Assembly (NCBI GenBank): GCA_049890295.1
Contig: JBMHBP010000002.1
Span: 170,208-234,207, forward strand
Direction of reading: 5' to 3'
DNA: 64,000 nucleotides
From: GCA-2862585 sp049890295
Lineage (GTDB): Bacteria > Bacteroidota > Bacteroidia > Flavobacteriales > UBA7312
Below, one piece after another: positions 16,776-24,606 of the stretch. A model generated the notes under the pieces. The model did not search any database. It was given only the letters and a program-made list of their open reading frames with translations, and had not been told where the DNA came from. Position numbers and translations under genes: made by a program. The stretch's first letter is position 1. Each line of letters starts with the position of its first letter.

Positions 16776-17744
16776 TTACAGTAATTTATAGCCCAAAAAT
16801 ATACGCTTGATTCGAAATAAATTATACGATAAATTTCCTTTTACAAGGCTTATAAATCGTCTAGTCATTATTTGATTTGGGGATATAATCTTATTGATTT
16901 TTTTGTCTAGATTTTGCAATCTTTTTGTAGGCTTTATTAAAATTTCTTGTTCATATCCAAGCGATATAATTTCATTTCTTAGAAGGTAGCTTAATTCAAT
17001 TAATTGATGTGAATTGAAAGTGCTTTTAAACCTGTATGTGCGACTTTTAATTAGGGGTTGGTGAGCATGTAAATGGTACTTTTCATCAGCTGAAAATTCA
17101 AATATTTTTTCTGATTTATAAAGCATTTTTTCTTCAAAATCAAATCCTATATAATCTGATAATTTACTTAAAGTTTTTTCTGGATATTCAACCAAGTTTT
17201 CATAGCTTATTTCTAATATTTCGTTTTTATTTATTTTATTGTACGCATTAAAATAAGCTCTTATAGTTGCGACTGAATTAATTATAAATTTATCATCATA
17301 ATTTTCTGAATACCACCTACTAAAATAAGAACTTGTAATTGCTAAAGGATGTCGCTTAAGAAAAATGAATTTACTTTCTGGATATAATGTACGGATGTAG
17401 TTATAAATAAAAGTATTTGATGGTGTTTTTTCACCAATAAATGAAGCTTTTGTATTGTAAGTATGGGTGAATAATGCATTCGGTGAAATATGTTCACTAC
17501 TGCCTCTAAAAACTACTTTTTCTTTGAGTTTAGAATTGTTTTTAAAGAGTTGATGTAGAATATATTTTTGTTTTGTAATATTCAAGGTTTTCCATCTAAA
17601 TTTGGCTAATAAAGTGAAAAACCAACTTTCATTAATTACTTTGACTTTTGAATGATTATTTAGCTTTTGTCCTAAAACAGTACTTCCCGAGCGAGAAAAG
17701 GATAATATAAAAAAAGTTGATTTCAATATTTTATTATTTACCAA
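16776..17744 (-). CDS. sulfotransferase family protein
   Basis: 322 residues related to PAPS-dependent sulfotransferases. The 5'-phosphosulfate loop is SRSGST at 17-22 and the 3'-phosphate motif is near LKRHPLAITSSYFSRW (about 130-146). The acceptor is unknown; such enzymes modify polysaccharides, lipids or small molecules. There is no ATG at the start: the candidate start codons are TTG at 17744, which overlaps mnmE by 11 nt, or TTG at 17726, 7 nt after the mnmE stop. Translation is probably coupled to mnmE. The pairing with a tRNA-modification gene looks accidental, suggesting an accessory gene inserted here. Confidence 0.8.
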   Translation of the reverse strand: MVNNKILKSTFFILSFSRSGSTVLGQKLNNHSKVKVINESWFFTLLAKFRWKTLNITKQKYILHQLFKNNSKLKEKVVFRGSSEHISPNALFTHTYNTKASFIGEKTPSNTFIYNYIRTLYPESKFIFLKRHPLAITSSYFSRWYSENYDDKFIINSVATIRAYFNAYNKINKNEILEISYENLVEYPEKTLSKLSDYIGFDFEEKMLYKSEKIFEFSADEKYHLHAHQPLIKSRTYRFKSTFNSHQLIELSYLLRNEIISLGYEQEILIKPTKRLQNLDKKINKIISPNQIMTRRFISLVKGNLSYNLFRIKRIFLGYKLL

Positions 17745-19086
17745 TACAAAAGTTTGAAAAAATATTATCTAATAAATCATCAGTTGAAACTTCACCTGTT
17801 ATTTCACCTAAATGATGTAAGGCTTGTTTAACATCTAAAGATAATAAATCTGATGATAGGTTTGCCTCTATATTTGACATGATGTTATCTACATAGTGCA
17901 AGGCTTGATTTAACGCTTCGAGATGTCTGTTATTACTAATAATAGTTTGTCCAAAATTTTTAGAACTTGTTTGAGAAAACTCTACTAATTTATTACGGAA
18001 TTCATTAAGCCCTTTTTTTTCTTTTGCAGATATTTCTATGGCATTTTCAATGCTTGTTTGCAAGGGTTTAGAATCAATTTTATTTATAAGTATTAATACA
18101 TTATCCTTGACCTTTGATTTTATATTTTTTAATTCTTCGAGTTGAATTGGTATTGATTGAGTAGTGTCCATTACAAAAACTATAATTTGAGAAGAGTGCA
18201 CTTTTTCTAAGGCTTTTTTAATTCCAATACTTTCTATGTCATCGTCAGTTGATCTCAAGCCAGCTGTGTCAATAAACCTAAATGAAATACCATTTATATT
18301 TACGATATCTTCTATGGTGTCCCTAGTTGTTCCGGCAGTACTAGAAACAATAGCTCTCTCTTCATTAACAAGTGAATTGAGAAGGGTAGACTTGCCAACA
18401 TTAGGTCTTCCAACAATGGCTACCGAAATACCATTTTTCATAACATTACCAATTGCAAAAGAGTCAATTAATCCCTTCAGTGTGCTTTTAATTTTGTTTA
18501 GAAGTTCAAGGAATGTTTGACGATCAGCAAACTCAACATCTTCTTCACTAAAATCTAGTTCCAGTTCAATAAGAGAAGCAAAATTAATTAATTCAGCCCT
18601 GAGTGTCTTCAGTTCTTTTGAAAATCCACCTCTCATTTGTTTGATTGCTAGTTCATGAGCAGATTCACTTTCTGATGCGATAAGGTCTGAAACTGCTTCA
18701 GCTTGTGATAAATCCATTTTTCCGTTAGCAAAAGCTCTTAGTGTAAATTCACCTCCCTTTGCAAGTCTAGCGCCGGAAGAAAGTAGTAATTGGATAATTT
18801 GGTTTTGTACATATATAGATCCATGACAGCTGATCTCTACAATATCTTCGCCTGTATATGAATTAGGGTTTTTAAATATACTTACCAAAACTTCATCAAT
18901 CACCTTAGTGTTATTTCTTAATGTGCCGTAGTGTAAAGTATGACTATTCACCATCGTCAGATCTTTTGATGGAAAATGCTCATTACAAATTTTAATTGCT
19001 TTACTTCCGGAAAGTCGTATGGTTGATATTGCACCCATTCCAGGTGGAGTGGCCAGTGCACAAATGGTATCTTTGTCAATAAACAT
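17734..19086 (-). CDS. mnmE: tRNA uridine-5-carboxymethylaminomethyl modification GTPase MnmE
   Basis: 450 residues. With MnmG it forms the cmnm5 group on wobble U34 of tRNAs. It has an N-terminal folate-binding domain, a helical region, and an inserted GTPase: G1 GRPNVGKS at 226-233, G2 TTRDT at 253-257, G3 DTAG at 273-276 and G4 NKID. The C-terminal catalytic cysteine is in FCIGK at 446-450. A -7 box ends 4 nt upstream of its ATG. mnmG is not in the window. Confidence 0.96.
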   Translation of the reverse strand: MFIDKDTICALATPPGMGAISTIRLSGSKAIKICNEHFPSKDLTMVNSHTLHYGTLRNNTKVIDEVLVSIFKNPNSYTGEDIVEISCHGSIYVQNQIIQLLLSSGARLAKGGEFTLRAFANGKMDLSQAEAVSDLIASESESAHELAIKQMRGGFSKELKTLRAELINFASLIELELDFSEEDVEFADRQTFLELLNKIKSTLKGLIDSFAIGNVMKNGISVAIVGRPNVGKSTLLNSLVNEERAIVSSTAGTTRDTIEDIVNINGISFRFIDTAGLRSTDDDIESIGIKKALEKVHSSQIIVFVMDTTQSIPIQLEELKNIKSKVKDNVLILINKIDSKPLQTSIENAIEISAKEKKGLNEFRNKLVEFSQTSSKNFGQTIISNNRHLEALNQALHYVDNIMSNIEANLSSDLLSLDVKQALHHLGEITGEVSTDDLLDNIFSNFCIGK

Positions 19087-19090
19087 TTCA

Positions 19091-19098
19091 CAAAGATA
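19091..19098 (-). promoter_or_regulatory. -7 box of the mnmE promoter, leaderless type
   Basis: TATCTTTG on the minus strand, ending 4 nt before the mnmE ATG. Exactly the same spacing as at pdxH and the 6044 methyltransferase. Confidence 0.6.
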
Positions 19099-19140
19099 AA
19101 AAGTCTTTTAGTTTTTATTTTCCTAATTCATATTTCATTA

Positions 19141-19148
19141 TAAATTTG
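19141..19148 (+). promoter_or_regulatory. -7 box of the sucD promoter
   Basis: TAAATTTG, full match to TAnnTTTG, 23 nt before the sucD ATG; a T-rich tract occupies the expected -33 position. Confidence 0.5.
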
Positions 19149-19171
19149 CAAGAAATAATTTAAAAGAAACT

Positions 19172-20050
19172 ATGAGTGTATTAGTAAATAATCAATCAAA
19201 AGTAATTGTTCAAGGATTCACTGGAAGCGAGGGGACTTTTCATGCCGGTCAAATGATAGAATATGGTACTAACATAGTAGGTGGTGTAACACCTGGAAAA
19301 GGTGGTCAAGTACATTTAGAAAGGCCAGTATTTAATACCGTTGCTGAAGCTGTTGATAAAGTAAAGGCTAATACCTCTATAATTTTCGTTCCTCCGGCCT
19401 TCGCTGCAGATGCAATTATGGAGTCTGCCGCCGCAGGTATTGAAGTTATTATTTGTATTACCGAAGGAATTCCGACTAAAGATATGATAACTGTTAAGGA
19501 ATTTTTATCTGATAAATCGTGTCGACTGGTAGGGCCTAACTGTCCAGGTGTTATAACTCCAGGTGAAGCAAAATGTGGTATTATGCCGGGTTTTGTTTTT
19601 AAATCTGGTCGCATAGGTGTAGTGTCAAAATCAGGTACTTTGACTTACGAGGCAGCCGACCAAATAGTAAAAGCAGGTATGGGTATTTCTACCGCTATTG
19701 GTATAGGAGGTGACCCTATTATTGGTACAACTACAAAAGAAGCTGTAGAGTTATTAATGAATGATTCTCAAACAGATGGTATCGTTATGATTGGCGAGAT
19801 TGGTGGTCAACTTGAGGCTGATGCAGCTCATTGGATTAGAGAAAATGGCACAAAACCAGTGGTTGGCTTTATAGCTGGACAAACGGCTCCAAAGGGAAGA
19901 ACAATGGGACATGCAGGTGCTATTGTAGGAGGTGAAGATGATACTGCTGAGGCTAAAATGAAAATAATGAGCGAATGTGGTATTCATGTTGTTGAATCAC
20001 CAGCAAGTATTGGAAATAAAATGGCTGAATTGATGGGAGTTAGTGCCTAA
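19172..20050 (+). CDS. sucD: succinate-CoA ligase, alpha subunit
   Basis: 292 residues. The alpha subunit binds CoA and carries the phosphohistidine of succinyl-CoA synthetase in the TCA cycle. Visible: N-terminal CoA-binding region (VQGFTGSEGTFHAGQM), GPNCPGVITPGEAKCGIMPG, and the phosphorylated His in GHAGAIVGG. The beta subunit sucC is not adjacent, which is common in Bacteroidota. Ends at an intrinsic terminator. Confidence 0.97.
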   Translation: MSVLVNNQSKVIVQGFTGSEGTFHAGQMIEYGTNIVGGVTPGKGGQVHLERPVFNTVAEAVDKVKANTSIIFVPPAFAADAIMESAAAGIEVIICITEGIPTKDMITVKEFLSDKSCRLVGPNCPGVITPGEAKCGIMPGFVFKSGRIGVVSKSGTLTYEAADQIVKAGMGISTAIGIGGDPIIGTTTKEAVELLMNDSQTDGIVMIGEIGGQLEADAAHWIRENGTKPVVGFIAGQTAPKGRTMGHAGAIVGGEDDTAEAKMKIMSECGIHVVESPASIGNKMAELMGVSA

Positions 20051-20071
20051 TATTTTTACTCTCAATTTATT

Positions 20072-20094
20072 AAGACGCCATTGGCGTCTTTTTT
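20072..20094 (+). terminator. intrinsic terminator of sucD
   Basis: Stem AAGACGCC/GGCGTCTT with a 3-nt loop followed by a T-run. Confidence 0.85.
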
Positions 20095-20134
20095 ATTTTT
20101 ATAATTATATTTATACTAACAAAAATTAATCAAA

Positions 20135-20881
20135 ATGAAATTATTGACTGAAAAAACAGCCATTATAACAGGTGGCTCAAGAGGTATTGGAAAGGGTATC
20201 GCCATCGCATTTGCTCAAAGCGGTTCCAACGTTGCATTTACTTATTTATCATCTCAACAGAAAGCTATGGAACTTGAAAAAGAATTGAGTTCATATGGTG
20301 TAAAGGCAAAAGGCTTTAAATCCGACGCATCTGATTTTGATTCAGCTCATCAATTAGTTGAAGAAGTAATTAATCATTTTGGTTCAGTAGATGTTCTGGT
20401 AAATAATGCAGGAATTACAAAAGACAATCTTCTTATGCGTATGACTGAAGAAGATTATGACAAAGTTATGGAAGTCAATATGAAATCTATATTTAACACG
20501 ACAAAAGCTGTTCTTCGACCAATGTTGAAACAACGTTCAGGTTCTATTATTAATATGAGCTCTGTAGTAGGAGTGAAGGGCAATGCTGGTCAGGCTAATT
20601 ATTCTGCTTCAAAAGCAGCAATAATCGGATTTTCAAAATCAACCGCCCAAGAGTTAGGCTCTAGAAATATAAGATGTAATGTAATTGCACCCGGTTTTAT
20701 AGAAACCGAAATGACTGCAAAACTTGATGAAAAAGTTGTTGAAGGTTGGGTAAACTCTATTCCTCTTAAAAGAGGTGGCACACCTAAAGATATTGCAGAT
20801 GCCACAATCTTTTTAGCTTCAGATATGTCATCTTATATTTCAGGTCAAGTTCTCAATGTTTGTGGAGGTATGCTAACTTAA
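20135..20881 (+). CDS. fabG: 3-oxoacyl-[acyl-carrier-protein] reductase
   Basis: A 248-residue short-chain dehydrogenase for the first reduction of fatty acid elongation. NADPH motif TGGSRGIG is at 12-19, NNAG near 90-93, and the catalytic triad S143, Y156, K160. It has the full-length FabG signatures (ANYSASKAA, CNVIAPGFIETEMT). It overlaps the following VWA gene by one base (TAATG), so the two are co-translated. Confidence 0.93.
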   Translation: MKLLTEKTAIITGGSRGIGKGIAIAFAQSGSNVAFTYLSSQQKAMELEKELSSYGVKAKGFKSDASDFDSAHQLVEEVINHFGSVDVLVNNAGITKDNLLMRMTEEDYDKVMEVNMKSIFNTTKAVLRPMLKQRSGSIINMSSVVGVKGNAGQANYSASKAAIIGFSKSTAQELGSRNIRCNVIAPGFIETEMTAKLDEKVVEGWVNSIPLKRGGTPKDIADATIFLASDMSSYISGQVLNVCGGMLT

Positions 20882-22905
20882 TGAATACTTTATTGACTGA
20901 ATGGCCCATTATTTGGGTTTTAGGATGTGCATCACTAGCATTTGGGTATGCTTTTTTGCTCTATTCCGTGGGTAATTTTTCTGAAAACAATGTCACTCGC
21001 CGTTTATTATTCCTAATGCGATTTGCTGTAGTTTTCATCTTGTCTTTTTTCTTATTGAAACCTTACATAAACTATCAGTCAACAACTAAAGAGCCACCAA
21101 TCATAACGGTTGGCGTTGACAATTCAACTTCCATGCTATCCTCAAGTGATAGTATTTTTGTCGCAGAGGAGTTATCAAAACAAATAAATCTTCTAAAGAG
21201 TGAGTTTTCTGAAACTCACCAAATTGATCTATATAGTTTTGGGGAAAATATCAATATATCATCTGATTTTGATTTTAGAGATCGAAAATCTGATCTTTCA
21301 TCATATTTAAATGAAGTATCAAACTTATATTCTAATAGAAACCTTACAGCTAACGTTGTGATTACTGATGGTATCTTTAACTCAAGTTATAATCCATTAT
21401 ACGCTAATTATTCATTAAATTCTCCATTATATACTCTAGCAGTTGGCGATACTTCATTGAAGGAAGATTTAGAGATTACTAAAGTATCATACAACGAATT
21501 ATCTTTTTTAGGAAATACATTTCCTGTTGAAGTAAGTGTACTGGCTCAATTTTGCAAAAACGCTGAAGTTAAAGTTGGTTTGTATCAAAATCAATCATTG
21601 ATAGCTGAGGCAAGTCAAACTGTGAATTCCCCAACTCAACTTTTAAACTTTAAGTTTGAAGTCGAAGCTTCAGAAAAGGGTCTTCAAAAATATTCAATTA
21701 AGGTAAATTCACTAGAGTCAGAAAGTAATCTTATAAACAATCAACAGGAAATATTTTTGGAAGTTTTGGAAAGTAAACAAAAAATCCTTCTTCTTTCTGA
21801 TGTTAGTCATCCTGATATTAAGGCCTTAAGTTTAGCATTATCAACAAATGATAATTACGATTTGACAATTCTATCTAATGAAAAATTTGATGGAGATTAT
21901 CAGCCCTATAATTTAGTTATAGCTTTTCAAACAGAAATACTTAATTCAACATTACCTGTTTTTTACTTTTTGGGTAATTCATCACCAACTATTTCTAATG
22001 AATGGTTTGAAATATCTGCTACTAAGTCATTGAATGAAGTAACTGCCAATTACACCCCATTTTCATTATTTTCTATTAACGACTCTTGGAAAAGTTGGCT
22101 TAATCAACTTCCACCACTGCATTCCCCAAATTCAGATCTACAATTTAAAACGGAACACTACAATCTATTTAATCAAACTATTTTAGGTATTGAGACTAAT
22201 CGTCCTATATTTTCATTTGTGAATCAGAATGGACTTCGATATGGGCTGTGTAATGCAGAGGGTCTATGGAAATGGCGTTTATATGAGTATATGCTTAAAA
22301 AAGAACATCAATTTTTTGATGAAATTATTAATAAAAGTATTCAGTATCTTTCTTCTGACGAAGACAACCGTCCGTTAAAGCTAAGGTATGATAAGATAAT
22401 TGATGAGGATATTCCATTTTATATAGAAGCAGATTTCTATAATTCAAATTTTGAATTAGTAAATTCTTCAGATCTATTTATTAACATTAAAGATGATAAC
22501 AATATTGAGTACCCTTACACATTCAATAAATCTGTAAATAACTATAAGCTTGAAATTTCAGATTTAGTTGCAGGCGATTATTCTTTTGAAGTTAATCTAA
22601 ATTTTAACGGAAAAGATTATAAATCACTCGGTCAGTTTAGTATACGACCCATAGAAATTGAACAAATGAATACTAGGGCAAATCATCAACTCTTATATGC
22701 ATTATCAGAAAAATATGAGGGCCAGTTTTATTTTGTTAATCAATTTGAAGATTTAAAACAATCATTGTCTACAATAGAATCACCAACATTGAGTTATACT
22801 AGTGACAAACAAAGTGATTTATTAAATTTGAAATGGATTTCAATTCTATTATTCGTATTTTTGTCCTTAGAGTGGATTCTTAGAAAGAGAAACACCAACA
22901 TTTAA
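20881..22905 (+). CDS. VWA-type membrane protein, function unknown
   Basis: 674 residues from the ATG that overlaps the fabG stop. Two N-terminal membrane helices (about 8-30 and 42-60) precede a von Willebrand A-like domain with MIDAS residues DNSTSM at 80-85. A long periplasmic region follows and a last helix sits near the C-terminus (WISILLFVFLSLEWIL), followed by RKR. The layout resembles the BatA/BatB-like or glutamine-amidotransferase-like VWA proteins common in Bacteroidota. It may bind a metal ion and a partner protein in the envelope. It is not next to the moxR gene (59443). Confidence 0.7.
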   Translation: MNTLLTEWPIIWVLGCASLAFGYAFLLYSVGNFSENNVTRRLLFLMRFAVVFILSFFLLKPYINYQSTTKEPPIITVGVDNSTSMLSSSDSIFVAEELSKQINLLKSEFSETHQIDLYSFGENINISSDFDFRDRKSDLSSYLNEVSNLYSNRNLTANVVITDGIFNSSYNPLYANYSLNSPLYTLAVGDTSLKEDLEITKVSYNELSFLGNTFPVEVSVLAQFCKNAEVKVGLYQNQSLIAEASQTVNSPTQLLNFKFEVEASEKGLQKYSIKVNSLESESNLINNQQEIFLEVLESKQKILLLSDVSHPDIKALSLALSTNDNYDLTILSNEKFDGDYQPYNLVIAFQTEILNSTLPVFYFLGNSSPTISNEWFEISATKSLNEVTANYTPFSLFSINDSWKSWLNQLPPLHSPNSDLQFKTEHYNLFNQTILGIETNRPIFSFVNQNGLRYGLCNAEGLWKWRLYEYMLKKEHQFFDEIINKSIQYLSSDEDNRPLKLRYDKIIDEDIPFYIEADFYNSNFELVNSSDLFINIKDDNNIEYPYTFNKSVNNYKLEISDLVAGDYSFEVNLNFNGKDYKSLGQFSIRPIEIEQMNTRANHQLLYALSEKYEGQFYFVNQFEDLKQSLSTIESPTLSYTSDKQSDLLNLKWISILLFVFLSLEWILRKRNTNI

Positions 22906-22923
22906 CAATTAATCAAAATTAAT

Positions 22924-23769
22924 ATGTTTGAAACAAATGATGCAGGGGGATTTAACCCCAAATTGCCTAGATTTTTTGTAATAGGCTTTGTACTTGTAAT
23001 TTTTTTATTAATTACAGGAGGAAATATGTTCTTCACAGTTAATCCAGGAGAAAAAGCTGTTATTTTTAAGCGATTTGGCGGTGGATTGGATAAAGAAAAA
23101 GTCATTCCCCAAGGTTTTCATTTCATGGCTCCCTGGAATAAGGTTTATATCTATAATGTCAAAATTCAAGAGGATTATGAAGCTATGGAAGTATTATCAA
23201 AAAATGGTCTTTCAATTAAGTTAGATTTATCTTTTAGATTTACACCAAAAGTTGCCGAGTTAGGATATTTACACGATATGATCGGTGAAGATTATTTAGA
23301 AAGTATAATTCGTCCAGAAATACGTTCAGTAACTAGAGAGGTCATTGGAGAGTATTTACCTGAGGAATTATATTCAACAAAACGAGAAGAGGTTGAAGAC
23401 AATATTTACAACATTACAAAAAAGTCTTTGTCTCAAAATCATATCTTACTAGATGCTATTCTCATTCGTGATGTCACTTTACCAAAAACGTTACAAACAG
23501 CAATAGAAAATAAGTTAAGACAAGAACAAGAAGCTCTTGAATATGAATTTAAATTGTTGAAGGAACAAAAGGAAGCTGAAAGAAAGCGTATTGAAGCTGA
23601 AGGTATTGCAGATTTCCAAAAAATTGTTACCAAAACAATAACTCCACAGTTACTTAAATGGAAAGGAGTAGAAGCTACACAAGAATTATCAAAATCAACA
23701 AATAGTAAAGTTATCGTAATCGGAAATGGTGATGGTGATTTACCTATTATTCTTGGTGGTAATAACTAA
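22924..23769 (+). CDS. prohibitin/SPFH (band 7) family membrane protein
   Basis: 281 residues: one N-terminal membrane helix (about 17-39, FFVIGFVLVIFLLITGG), an SPFH domain (VNPGEKAVIFKRFGG onwards) and a coiled coil rich in Glu, Lys and Arg at about 195-235. SPFH proteins oligomerise in membranes as scaffolds and may control proteases; the exact role here is unknown. Probably cotranscribed with fabG and the VWA gene (18 nt gap). Confidence 0.88.
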   Translation: MFETNDAGGFNPKLPRFFVIGFVLVIFLLITGGNMFFTVNPGEKAVIFKRFGGGLDKEKVIPQGFHFMAPWNKVYIYNVKIQEDYEAMEVLSKNGLSIKLDLSFRFTPKVAELGYLHDMIGEDYLESIIRPEIRSVTREVIGEYLPEELYSTKREEVEDNIYNITKKSLSQNHILLDAILIRDVTLPKTLQTAIENKLRQEQEALEYEFKLLKEQKEAERKRIEAEGIADFQKIVTKTITPQLLKWKGVEATQELSKSTNSKVIVIGNGDGDLPIILGGNN

Positions 23770-23791
23770 GTATTAACCTTAAATTTTTTTT

Positions 23792-24169
23792 ATGAAGAAT
23801 ATAATTGTTCTAATGACTATCGTTTTACCTTTAACACTTATTGGTCAAACAAATTCAAAGTCATTTAAAAAGCAATCTTTTGAACAAGTAAAACATCAAA
23901 AACCTCTACCAAGTGTATTTTCGTACATGATAATGGAGGTTGTTAGTCCAATAAAAAAATCAGAAAAAGCTGATTCAGGTAAGTTGAATTTTAAATTTAT
24001 AACTAAGGATGCAAATATTAAAAAAAGCTTAGCCAGATTAAATGGGAAATTTGATTCACTTATTGAGATACTTGATGTATTAGGATCTAGAGGATATGAA
24101 TTAGTTGGTTTTCAAAATAACAACTATATCTTCAAAAAGTCTAAAACTAAACAAGTGTTCAGAAAGTAA
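23792..24169 (+). CDS. small secreted hypothetical protein
   Basis: 125 residues, not recognised. It begins with a signal peptide (MKNIIVLMTIVLPLTLIGQ), so it is exported. The C-terminal part (about 75-118) has a pattern, LxxLGSRGYELVGFQNNNYIFKK, reminiscent of the small 'WELV' (DUF4177-like) fold, but this is weak. It follows prohibitin after 22 nt and ends at a strong terminator, so it is the last gene of the fabG group. Confidence 0.65.
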   Translation: MKNIIVLMTIVLPLTLIGQTNSKSFKKQSFEQVKHQKPLPSVFSYMIMEVVSPIKKSEKADSGKLNFKFITKDANIKKSLARLNGKFDSLIEILDVLGSRGYELVGFQNNNYIFKKSKTKQVFRK

Positions 24170-24174
24170 TAAAC

Positions 24175-24198
24175 GCCCCTTAAAGGGGCTTTTTTTTT
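24175..24198 (+). terminator. intrinsic terminator abutting the next start codon
   Basis: Stem GCCCCT/AGGGGC with a 3-nt loop and a run of nine T that ends directly at the ATG of the next gene. It may also act as an attenuator for that gene. Confidence 0.85.
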
Positions 24199-24603
24199 AT
24201 GAAACATTATCCTGAAAAAATACTTGTTGCATGGGGGGAGGCAATTTCTGGAAATATAGAAATTAGAGATTGGCTAATGAAAAATAATTATCCAGAATTA
24301 GGTCTTTTTTGCTTTGCACTTTATTTTGATAAAAAAGCTAGTAATTGGTTATTAAAAAATGCTCCCCATTTACTTGCTACAATCAAAGGAGTTGAAGGTA
24401 AAAAAGAAGCATTAATATGGCTAGAGAAAAATGGTTTTCATCTTCTTGCCAGAGTAGCAAAAGCTGCCGATGAGGATAAAAACCAAATGAAGTGGCTTAT
24501 GATAAATGACCGTTTATTTGCACTTATTGCTCAGCGTATAAAAATGATAAAAGATGATATTGAAGAGATTAACAATGATGTTCATAGGTGGGGCTATGAA
24601 TAA
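24199..24603 (+). CDS. unrecognised helical-repeat protein with four W-L-x-x-N repeats
   Basis: 134 residues, no signal peptide, likely cytoplasmic. I do not recognise the family. Its core is four repeats of 24-25 residues, each starting W-L-x-x-N or W-L-x-x-x: W25, W50, W74 and W99 (WLMKN, WLLKN, WLEKN, WLMIN), each followed by a hydrophobic helix such as PHLLATI or FHLLARVA. Short alpha-helical repeats of the HEAT or TPR kind are implied, so protein binding is a guess. The start codon directly follows a terminator T-run with no room for a separate leader, so it depends on readthrough or an internal promoter. Converges with uvrB (3 nt apart). Confidence 0.7.
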   Translation: MKHYPEKILVAWGEAISGNIEIRDWLMKNNYPELGLFCFALYFDKKASNWLLKNAPHLLATIKGVEGKKEALIWLEKNGFHLLARVAKAADEDKNQMKWLMINDRLFALIAQRIKMIKDDIEEINNDVHRWGYE

Positions 24604-24606
24604 TAC

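Noticed and set aside
19306..19987. Open frames of 77-102 codons on the minus strand inside sucD
   Set aside because: They lie wholly opposite conserved SucD codons and have no recognisable features.
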